Notes under the pieces: generated by a model | The model's database searches: none | Told to the model about the DNA's origin: nothing | The model's input: the letters and a program-made list of their open reading frames with translations, nothing else | Assembly: GCF_004762035.2 (NCBI RefSeq) | Contig: NZ_SIJK02000013.1 | Location: forward strand, 53,104 to 117,103 | From: Candidatus Chloroploca mongolica | Lineage (GTDB): Bacteria; Chloroflexota; Chloroflexia; Chloroflexales; Chloroflexaceae | DNA: 64,000 bases | Direction of reading: 5' to 3' | Program-made: the position numbers and the translations under genes | Shown here: piece by piece, positions 27,241-34,208 of the stretch | Numbering within the stretch: the first letter of the stretch is position 1 | How the letters are laid out: the number at the start of each line of letters is the position of its first letter

Positions 27241-28125
27241 ATGGCCGCTCAGCAGGTTCACCTCGGGGTGGTGCAGTTGCAACTGACGGCTGAGGCCGCC
27301 GAGAATGATCGTCGAGCCGAGGCGGGCATTCGTGAGGCTGCCGCCCGTGGGGCGCAGATCATCTGTTTGCCCGAGCTCTTCCGGTCACTCTATTTTTGCC
27401 AGCGTGAAGATCATGATCATTTTCAACTGGCCGAGCGGATCCCAGGTCCTTCCACCGAGCGCTTTGGTCAACTGGCCCGTGAGCTCGGGGTGGTTTTGAT
27501 TATCAGCCTGTTTGAAAAGCGGGCCGAAGGTCTTTACCATAACACCGCTGCGGTGCTGGATGCCGATGGGAGCTATCTCGGCAAGTATCGCAAGATGCAT
27601 ATCCCCGATGATCCGCTCTTCTATGAGAAGTTCTACTTTACCCCCGGTGATCTTGGTTTCAAGGTCTTTCCCTCGCGTTTTGGGCGGCTTGGGGTGCTGA
27701 TCTGCTGGGATCAGTGGTATCCCGAGGGTGCTCGCTTGACGGCCCTGCGTGGCGCAGATATCCTCTTTTATCCGACGGCGATTGGCTGGCATCCTTCTGA
27801 AAAGGCCGCCCATGGCGAGGCTCAGCACCAGAGTTGGGAGTTGATCCAGCGCTCGCATGGCGTTGCCAATGGATGTTATGTGGTGAGCGTGAATCGCACT
27901 GGTCACGAAGGTGATCCCGAGGGTGGCATCGAGTTTTGGGGGCAGAGTTTTGTGAGTGATCCCCAGGGTACAATCCTGGCGCTTGCGCCAGTGGATACGC
28001 CTGCGGTGCTGGTTGTGCCGGTTGATCTGGGCAAGCTTGATGTGCAGCGTACCCACTGGCCGTTCCTGCGTGACCGCCGGATCGATGCCTATGCCGACAT
28101 CACGCGCCGTTTTATTGATGAGTGA
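27241..28125 (+). CDS. aguB: N-carbamoylputrescine amidase
   Basis: 294 residues, nitrilase superfamily. The catalytic triad is Glu in IICLPELFRSLYFCQ, Lys in GKYRKMHIPDDP and Cys in GVLICWDQWYPEGAR; all are intact, and the surrounding residues match AguB rather than other nitrilases (FRSLYFCQ, HIPDDPLFYEKFYFTPGD). It hydrolyses N-carbamoylputrescine to putrescine, CO2 and NH3. The start is ATG 27241 with GAGGAG eight bases before it; an upstream in-frame extension overlaps the previous gene and is unlikely. It is directly followed by agmatine deiminase, which supplies the substrate. Confidence 0.94.
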   Translation: MAAQQVHLGVVQLQLTAEAAENDRRAEAGIREAAARGAQIICLPELFRSLYFCQREDHDHFQLAERIPGPSTERFGQLARELGVVLIISLFEKRAEGLYHNTAAVLDADGSYLGKYRKMHIPDDPLFYEKFYFTPGDLGFKVFPSRFGRLGVLICWDQWYPEGARLTALRGADILFYPTAIGWHPSEKAAHGEAQHQSWELIQRSHGVANGCYVVSVNRTGHEGDPEGGIEFWGQSFVSDPQGTILALAPVDTPAVLVVPVDLGKLDVQRTHWPFLRDRRIDAYADITRRFIDE

Positions 28126-28130
28126 GAGCT

Positions 28131-29174
28131 ATGCGCGCAACTCCAGTTGAACTTGGGTACCGGATGCCGCCGGAATGGGCCCTCCATCAGGCGACATGGC
28201 TATCGTGGCCGCACAATGAAGCAAGTTGGCCGGGCAAGCTTGAGGCAATTCTGCCGATCTACGCGCAGGCAGTGGCAATTTTGCTGCGCTCTGAGCCGGT
28301 GCATATCAATGTGAATGATGCGGCGATGGAAGCTCAGGCGCGGGCGTTGCTCGCTGATGCCGGGGCAACGGGTGAACTCTTTTTTCATCGTTTTCCGACC
28401 AATGATGCCTGGTGCCGTGACCACGGGGCAATCTTTGTGGTGCGTGATGAAGAGCCGCAGGTGGCGGCGCTTGACTGGGACTATAATGCGTGGGGGGGCA
28501 AATATCCGCCTTTTGAACTCGATAACGAGATCCCCCGCCAGATGGCGGCCTATCTTGATACGCCCTGCTTTGCGAACCCGATGGTGCTGGAGGGTGGCTC
28601 GATTGAGGTGGATGGCACCGGGTTGCTGCTGACGAGTGAGCAGTGCCTGCTCAATCCGAACCGCAATCCGACGCTGAGTCAGTTCGAGATCGAGGCGCAA
28701 CTCTGTGCGTACCTTGGGGTGCAACGCATCCTCTGGCTCGGTGAGGGCATTGTGGGCGATGATACCGATGGGCACGTTGATGATATCGCCCGCTTTGTTG
28801 CCCCGGGGGTCGTGCTCGCAGCCGTGGAAGAAGATCCGTCTGATGAGAATTACCACGTGTTGCAAGAGAATCTCGCCCGCTTGCATCATATGACCGACTT
28901 GGCCGGTCGTCATTTGACCGTGTTGAAGCTGCCGATGCCCCCACCGGTGGTGTACGAAGGTCAACGCTTGCCCGCCAGTTATGCCAATTTTTATGTCGCG
29001 AACCAGGTGGTACTGGTGCCATTCTTCAACCATGTCAATGATCAGCGAGCCCAGGCCATTCTGCAACAGTGTTTCCCTGAGCGTGAGGTGGTGGGACTCG
29101 ATTGTACCGAGTTGGTATGGGGCCTCGGGGCCTGGCATTGTCTAACCCAGCAGGTTCCTGCACCACCACAGTGA
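28131..29174 (+). CDS. aguA: Agmatine deiminase
   Basis: 347 residues, guanidino-modifying (PPADR-type) fold. Landmarks are YRMPPEWALHQATWLSWPHNEASW, the substrate-binding FPTNDAWCRDHGAIFV, LEGGSIEVDGTGLLLTSEQCLLNPNRNP, GDDTDGHVDDIARFV, and the catalytic Cys in GLGAWHCLTQQVP near the C-terminus. The active-site Asp/His/Cys set is therefore complete. It converts agmatine to N-carbamoylputrescine, feeding AguB. ATG 28131 was chosen over a GTG at 28122 that overlaps the aguB stop. The two-gene unit makes putrescine from arginine-derived agmatine; no arginine decarboxylase gene is in the window. Confidence 0.94.
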   Translation: MRATPVELGYRMPPEWALHQATWLSWPHNEASWPGKLEAILPIYAQAVAILLRSEPVHINVNDAAMEAQARALLADAGATGELFFHRFPTNDAWCRDHGAIFVVRDEEPQVAALDWDYNAWGGKYPPFELDNEIPRQMAAYLDTPCFANPMVLEGGSIEVDGTGLLLTSEQCLLNPNRNPTLSQFEIEAQLCAYLGVQRILWLGEGIVGDDTDGHVDDIARFVAPGVVLAAVEEDPSDENYHVLQENLARLHHMTDLAGRHLTVLKLPMPPPVVYEGQRLPASYANFYVANQVVLVPFFNHVNDQRAQAILQQCFPEREVVGLDCTELVWGLGAWHCLTQQVPAPPQ

Positions 29175-29217
29175 CGCGTTTGGCGGTGTAACACACCGCC
29201 GCTATTGAGACAGGCTC

Positions 29218-31341
29218 ATGCTGGCTTATTTGCGGACGATGCCGGTGTTGTTGAGCCAGCCGGTGCGTCTCTTCCGTGGCTATCCTCTTGTCGCCCTGCG
29301 GTCTGATCTGCTTGCCGGGCTGACGGTTGGCCTCGTGTTGCTTCCTCAAGCACTCGCGTTTGCGCTGCTTGCCGGTCTTCCCCCAACGATGGGGCTCTAT
29401 ACGGCGTTTGTTGCCTCGATGGTTGGGGCACTCTGGGGTTCTTCGAGTCATCTCAATAGTGGCCCAACCAATACAGCTTCGATTCTGACCCTTTCGATTC
29501 TGGCCCCGCTCTTTCTGCCTGGCTCGCCGGAGTTTCTGCTGGCGGCCGGGTTGCTTGCCGTGCTTGCCGGGCTGATCAGGTTGCTGATGGGGCTTGCGCG
29601 CCTCGGGATTCTGGTGAATTTTGTTTCTGACTCAGTGGCGGTGGGTTTTACGGCGGGCGCTGGGCTGTTGATCATGGCAAATCAGATCGGCCCGATGTTA
29701 CGCCTGTCGATCCCCGCAACTGAAGGCCCGCTTGGCTCGGTGATCGGGGCGCTGTCGCAGCTGGAGGCTGTTCATTTGCCATCGCTTGTGCTTGGTGTGG
29801 CGACGATTGTCTTGATCATTTTCTGGCCGCGGGTCACCCGCGTGGTGCCGGCGGTGCTGGTTGGGGTGACGGCGATCAGTCTGAGTGCCTGGGTGTTGCA
29901 ACTTGAAGGGCAGGGCGTGCGTCTGCTCGGCATGTTGCCACAGGGCTTGCCGCCCTTTACGTCACTGCCGCTCTTCGATCTCAATCTGATTGGTCAACTG
30001 GCGAATGGGGCCCTTGCGATTGCGCTGATTGGCCTGGTCGAGGCCGTTGCCATTGCGCGGGCGGTGGCGAGCCATTCGCGCCAGCGCCTTGATAGCAATC
30101 AGGAATTTGTTGGGCAGGGCATTGCGAATATTGCCGCCGGTTTTTTTGGCGGACATCCCTGTTCGAGTTCGTTTAACCGTTCCGCGCTCAGCTATCAGGC
30201 CGGCGGGATGACGGCGCTTGGTAATGCATTCAGTGGCGTGTTTGTGCTGGTCGCGGCACTGGTCTTGACCGATGTGATTGGCCAGATCCCGCTGGCTGTG
30301 CTCGCCGGGGCACTGGCGGTGACGGCCTGGAGTATGATTGATCTCCGTTCGATGAAGCGGATCTGGCGTGGAGCGCCTGGCGATGCGGTGATTATGGTGG
30401 TCACGTTTCTGGCGACACTGGTACTCCCGCTGCAGTTTGCCATCTTGATCGGGGTGTTGATGTCGTTGGGGTACTATCTGTTGCGCACCAGTATGCCGCG
30501 AGTGGTCGCGGTGTTGCCTGACCTGACCTTCAGTCACTGGTCGGCTTTTCCCGAGCGTTCGCAGTGTCCCCAACTGGCGGTGGTTGATGTGCTGGGTGAT
30601 CTCTATTTTGGGGCCGTCAATCATATCGAAGAGGAACTGCTCCGCATCCTTGATGCACCACCTGGTCAACGGTTTTTGTTGTTGCGCATGCACAGCGTGC
30701 AGCATTGCGATATCAGTGGCATTCGTATGCTTGAAAATGTGCGGCGGGTCGTGCGGGATCGCGGCGGCGAGATCTATTTTGTGCGGGTGCGCGATCCGGT
30801 GCTTGAACGCATGCGTTTGACTGGGTTTTATGATCAGGTTGGGGCGGCTCGCTTTCTTGATGAAGATCTAGCCATTGAGACGCTCTTCTATCGGATTCTT
30901 GATCCGGCCGTCTGCATCTATGAGTGCGAGTGGCGCGCCTTTCGTGAGTGCCACACGCTGCCGAAACGTACCCTGCCGGGTGGGGCTCCCCCCATTCCAT
31001 TGTTGCCCCTTGGCAGTGCTACGGCCCCAAAGGTTGCGGCCCATGAACTCTGGAAGATGATGCACAATGAGGTGCCCCCTCTGGTGGTTGATGTTCGTGA
31101 GCCACGTGAGTTTCGGTTGGGCCATATCCCGGGGGCAATTTCGATTCCGCTGAGTGACCTGCTGATCAATCCGGCGGATCTGCCGCGCGAAGCCCCGCTT
31201 ATCCTGGTTTGTCGCAGTGGCCGTCGGAGTGAACGGGCCTTTCTTGCCCTGAGTGAACAGGGGTATGCCAACATTCGCATCTTGAGCGGTGGCCTTTTGA
31301 GTTGGGAAGGCCAGAATCTGTTGATGGCGATTGAGACATAG
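29218..31341 (+). CDS. SulP-family anion transporter with STAS and rhodanese domains
   Basis: 707 residues. The membrane part (about 25-430) has the SulP pattern: LAGLTVGLVLLPQALAFALLAGLPPTMGLYTAF, SSHLNSGPTNTASIL, and GQGIANIAAGFFGGHPCSSSFNRSALSYQAGG. A STAS domain (about 455-570) has HSVQHCDISGIRMLENVRRVV. A Cys-bearing linker (CIYECEWRAFREC) follows. The C-terminus (about 605-705) is a rhodanese domain with VVDVREPREFRLGHIPGA and the active-site loop VCRSGRRSERA. SulP proteins import sulfate, bicarbonate or dicarboxylates, and the rhodanese Cys suggests sulfur handling. Such a triple fusion makes sulfate or another sulfur anion a reasonable but unproven substrate. Confidence 0.9.
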   Translation: MLAYLRTMPVLLSQPVRLFRGYPLVALRSDLLAGLTVGLVLLPQALAFALLAGLPPTMGLYTAFVASMVGALWGSSSHLNSGPTNTASILTLSILAPLFLPGSPEFLLAAGLLAVLAGLIRLLMGLARLGILVNFVSDSVAVGFTAGAGLLIMANQIGPMLRLSIPATEGPLGSVIGALSQLEAVHLPSLVLGVATIVLIIFWPRVTRVVPAVLVGVTAISLSAWVLQLEGQGVRLLGMLPQGLPPFTSLPLFDLNLIGQLANGALAIALIGLVEAVAIARAVASHSRQRLDSNQEFVGQGIANIAAGFFGGHPCSSSFNRSALSYQAGGMTALGNAFSGVFVLVAALVLTDVIGQIPLAVLAGALAVTAWSMIDLRSMKRIWRGAPGDAVIMVVTFLATLVLPLQFAILIGVLMSLGYYLLRTSMPRVVAVLPDLTFSHWSAFPERSQCPQLAVVDVLGDLYFGAVNHIEEELLRILDAPPGQRFLLLRMHSVQHCDISGIRMLENVRRVVRDRGGEIYFVRVRDPVLERMRLTGFYDQVGAARFLDEDLAIETLFYRILDPAVCIYECEWRAFRECHTLPKRTLPGGAPPIPLLPLGSATAPKVAAHELWKMMHNEVPPLVVDVREPREFRLGHIPGAISIPLSDLLINPADLPREAPLILVCRSGRRSERAFLALSEQGYANIRILSGGLLSWEGQNLLMAIET

Positions 31342-31363
31342 GGTTAGAGGGAGAGGAACATCG

Positions 31364-32344
31364 ATGAGCGAGCCAGAACTCCACCGCAATACGGGGCTCG
31401 ATCTCGTGCGGGCCACCGAGGCGGCGGCGATGGCCGCTGCACGCTGGATGGGCCGTGGATATCGCCAGGAAGCTGAACTCGCGGCGAGTCAGGCGATGAG
31501 TGAGACGCTGGCGGCGATTGATCTCGATGGGCAGATTGTGATCTGTGAAGGTGGACGGCTGCGGCTGCGGAGTGCGCTGCCCGGCGGTAAGCGGGTAGGT
31601 AGCGGGCAAGGGGTGCCCGTTGATGTAGTGGTGGATGCGATTGATGGACGCCGTCTGCTGGCGCGGGGGCGACCGGGCGCGGTTGCCGTCGCGGCCGTCG
31701 CACCGCAAGGCTCGATGTGGGCGTCGAGTGCAGCGGTCTATATGGAAAAGATCGTCGTCAATCGGGTCGTTGCCCCGGCCCTGGTGCCCGAGTGCATAAC
31801 GGCTCCGGCGGCCTGGACGATTGGCTTGATTGCTCGTGCCAAAGGTAAAGCGATCCGTGACCTTGTGATCTTTGTGCTTGAGCGGCCTCGTCATGCCGAT
31901 CTGATTACCGAGATCCGGGCGGCTGGGGCGCGGGTGATGCTGGCTGATGATGGTGATATTTCGGGGGCTGTGCTCGCGAGTTTGCCTGATGGACCGGTTG
32001 ATGCCTTGATGGGGGCGGGGGGAGCTGCCGAAGGCGTGATGGCCGCATGTGCGGTCAAGGCCCTCGGCGGGGGGATGCTGGCGCGCCTGGCCCCGCAGAG
32101 CGTCGAAGAGCGTATGGCAATCGTTGAGGCGGGTCTCGATCTACGTCGGACAATGATGTGTGATGATCTGGTGCGCAGCAATCAGATCTTTTTTGTGGCG
32201 ACGGGCATTACTGATGGCCTTTTGTTGCACGGGGTGCATTTTGAGGGCGCACGGGCGACGACCAATTCGCTGATCTTGCGAAGTGAAACCCGAACCCGCC
32301 GTATGATTGTCGCTGAGCATCTGGTTCAACCGGAAACACCTTGA
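31364..32344 (+). CDS. Divergent GlpX-family protein (class II fructose-bisphosphatase-like)
   Basis: 326 residues from ATG 31364 with GAGAGG upstream. The overall order follows E. coli GlpX: RATEAAAMAAARWMGRGY, VDVVVDAIDG, SSAAVYMEKIVV, PRHADLITEIRAAGARV, MGAGGAAEGVMAACAVKALGG, FFVATGITDGLLLHGVHF and the IRR-type end. Several catalytic positions differ: the Asp33 position is Glu (EAELAAS), the GEGEIDEAPML loop has become CEGGRLRLRSAL, and DPxEGT has become DAIDGRR. One Asp and one Glu of the metal set remain. It may be a FBPase with altered specificity, or inactive. It follows the SulP gene by 22 bp. Confidence 0.78.
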   Translation: MSEPELHRNTGLDLVRATEAAAMAAARWMGRGYRQEAELAASQAMSETLAAIDLDGQIVICEGGRLRLRSALPGGKRVGSGQGVPVDVVVDAIDGRRLLARGRPGAVAVAAVAPQGSMWASSAAVYMEKIVVNRVVAPALVPECITAPAAWTIGLIARAKGKAIRDLVIFVLERPRHADLITEIRAAGARVMLADDGDISGAVLASLPDGPVDALMGAGGAAEGVMAACAVKALGGGMLARLAPQSVEERMAIVEAGLDLRRTMMCDDLVRSNQIFFVATGITDGLLLHGVHFEGARATTNSLILRSETRTRRMIVAEHLVQPETP

Positions 32345-32379
32345 CAGCCAGAGCATTTTTAGCCTAGACTAGATTCATG

Positions 32380-32426
32380 CCTGCCTGAGCCAACCGCCAG
32401 CATTGCTGGCGGTTGGCTCGGTCAGG
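32380..32426. terminator. 22-bp hairpin after the glpX-like gene
   Basis: Arms 32380-32401 and 32405-32426 pair around ATT with two mismatches. The apex is the GCCAGC/GCTGGC core shared with several other intergenic hairpins here. It lies 35 bp after the stop. Confidence 0.65.
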
Positions 32427-32513
32427 AAATGTGGTTGGGGGCCGTAGGCCACCAACGTAATGCGCATAAGGCCGCAGGTTCCGTTGCGCCTTCCCGCAGG
32501 GATGGATGGGTTT

Positions 32514-33461
32514 ATGTCACTTGAAACAACGATGGCTGATCCGCAGCGTTTTGCGCTGCTCTATGGAACAACCCCGCCACGCGCTGATGCCCCGGCTGAC
32601 CGGGTTCTCGGTGCGGCAGCGCGGCTCGCCGAGCGCGTCGCCGATCTTCCGCTCGACGGCCTGGTCGTCTATGATGTTCAGGACGAATCAGCGCGGACGA
32701 GTGAGCCGCGCCCGTTCCCTTTTCTCCCGACTGTTGACTCACCGCCGTATGCCACCCTGCTGCGGCAGTTGACGCGCAAGCCGGTGGTGACCTACAAATG
32801 CATTGCCACCGAAAACGAACAGAGTTGGCCCGAATGGCTTGACCGGGCGGCTGACCAGCATAAGGTGCGTTATCTGTCACTGGTTGGCCTGTCGAGTGCC
32901 AAAGCTGCGCAGAGTAGCATTGCGCTGTCGCGGGCGACCGAGCTTGCTGCGGCCCATCCTGCTGGCTTTGTGCTTGGTGGGGTCGCGATTGCCGAGCGTC
33001 ATGGGGCTGAACGGAGCGAGAGTCTCCGCCTGATTCAGAAGGCGCAGCGAGGGATACGCTACTTTATCTCGCAGGCGGTCTATGATGCCGAGCCGACGAT
33101 CCGGCTGCTTGGCGATTATGTTCGTGACTGTGCTGCACGCAATGAGCAGCCACAACGCATGCTGCTCGACTTTGTCCCGGTAGGTCGTCCACAGACCATG
33201 AATTTTATGCGTTGGCTCGGCATTGCTATTCCCGACACCACGGCAGCGGCAATTTTAGATGATCCAGCCCCGCTGAGTCGCTCGATTGCGGTGTGTCGGG
33301 AGCTGCTGCGGCGCATCCTCGACCAACCCTATCTCAACCAGATCCCGCTGGGCATTGTGGTCGAGAGCGTCTCGATTAACAAAGCTGAAATCGGAGCGAC
33401 GATTGAACTAATGCATACGCTGCGTGATGTTGCGCACGAATATGGTTTACCTGTCTCATAA
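32514..33461 (+). CDS. Methylenetetrahydrofolate reductase-superfamily protein
   Basis: About 315 residues from ATG 32514; ATGs at 32502 and 32532 are possible alternatives, and AGGGATGG precedes 32514. The pattern LDGLVVYDVQDESARTSEPRPFPFLPTVDSPPYATLLRQL, then KPVVTYKCIA and VRYLSLVGLSS, followed by GGVAIAERHG and RYFISQAVYD, fits the actinobacterial-type MTHFR (β/α)8 fold, where FISQ is a conserved element. MTHFR reduces 5,10-methylene-THF to 5-methyl-THF. It is 6 bp from a DDN-like flavin/F420-type protein gene, so an unusual reductant is possible. The specific activity is an inference. Confidence 0.6.
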   Translation: MSLETTMADPQRFALLYGTTPPRADAPADRVLGAAARLAERVADLPLDGLVVYDVQDESARTSEPRPFPFLPTVDSPPYATLLRQLTRKPVVTYKCIATENEQSWPEWLDRAADQHKVRYLSLVGLSSAKAAQSSIALSRATELAAAHPAGFVLGGVAIAERHGAERSESLRLIQKAQRGIRYFISQAVYDAEPTIRLLGDYVRDCAARNEQPQRMLLDFVPVGRPQTMNFMRWLGIAIPDTTAAAILDDPAPLSRSIAVCRELLRRILDQPYLNQIPLGIVVESVSINKAEIGATIELMHTLRDVAHEYGLPVS

Positions 33462-33467
33462 AAACAT

Positions 33468-33947
33468 ATGCAAAATGATCTACTGACACAGATGAGAGAA
33501 AGTGCTGTGAGCTTTCTTGGGTCAACGATCGGGGTCGAAGTTGTTCGCAAGGTGATCCAACCGCTTGACCATCTTTTTTATCAAGCCAGTGGAGGACAGA
33601 TCCTCTTTCTTGATTTTTTCATTCCAACGCTGATGCTGACGACCACGGGGGCACGCAGTGGTGAACCGCGTACGGTTCCGCTGGTCTATCTGCGTGATGG
33701 CGAACGGATTGTGCTGATCGCCTCGAACTACGGCTCAACGAAACATCCGGCCTGGTACCACAATCTCAAGGCCAACCCCGCGTGCCAGGTACATATTGCC
33801 GGACGCACCACAACCTATCGGGCGCGCCAAGTCGAAGGCGAAGAGCGCGACCACCTCTGGAAGCGAGCAGTTGCCCTCTATGCTGGCTATGCGTCGTATC
33901 AGAACAACACTGACGGGCGGGTTATTCCCATTATGGTACTTGAATAA
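33468..33947 (+). CDS. DDN-like nitroreductase family protein (deazaflavin/F420- or FMN-binding)
   Basis: 159 residues. The motif order MLTTTGARSGEPRTVPLVYLRDGERIVLIASNYGSTKHPAWYHNLKANPACQVHI is the hallmark of the DDN/FDOR (DUF385) split-barrel family. Members are mostly F420H2-dependent quinone or nitro reductases in actinobacteria and some Chloroflexota. The phosphate-binding TTGARSGEPR and the SNxGxxxHPAWYHNL segment are both intact. It is preceded by an N-terminal helix that may touch the membrane. It is translated with the MTHFR-like gene (6-bp gap) and followed by a terminator hairpin. Confidence 0.85.
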   Translation: MQNDLLTQMRESAVSFLGSTIGVEVVRKVIQPLDHLFYQASGGQILFLDFFIPTLMLTTTGARSGEPRTVPLVYLRDGERIVLIASNYGSTKHPAWYHNLKANPACQVHIAGRTTTYRARQVEGEERDHLWKRAVALYAGYASYQNNTDGRVIPIMVLE

Positions 33948-33982
33948 GGATCGACTGAGGGCCACGCCTCCAAACTTTAGTG

Positions 33983-34027
33983 GTTACACTGAGAAGCGCC
34001 CGCTATACGGGCGTTTCTCAGTGTAAC
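33983..34027. terminator. 20-bp hairpin terminator after the DDN-like gene
   Basis: Arms 33983-34002 and 34008-34027 pair with one G.U around CTATA, starting 36 bp after the stop codon. There is no long U-tract. Confidence 0.7.
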
Positions 34028-34055
34028 TAGGGCAAGCTGACTCAGCCTCCATAGT

Positions 34056-34208
34056 AGGGCGATTGCATCATACGAAATCGGATACAACGGGGCACCCGCA
34101 AGGGGTGCCCGTACCGGGGCGGGGCCCGAATCCGGTGTAGGGGCACCCCTTGCGGGTGCCCTTGCGGGTGCATTGGCGGGGTGCATTGGCGGAAGATGCA
34201 ATCGCCCT
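34056..34208. mobile_element. MITE-like inverted-repeat element, copy 2 (opposite orientation)
   Basis: It has terminal inverted repeats AGGGCGATTGCAT at 34056-34068 and the complement at 34196-34208, identical to the ends of the 6193-6387 element. The interior repeats the ACGAAATCGGATACAACG arm, the GGGCACCCGCAAGGGGTGCC arm and its complement, but with fewer tandem units (153 against 195 bp). The right end overlaps the last two bases of the ABC permease gene's reading frame on the minus strand, so the TAG stop at 34207-34209 lies partly inside the element. Confidence 0.7.
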
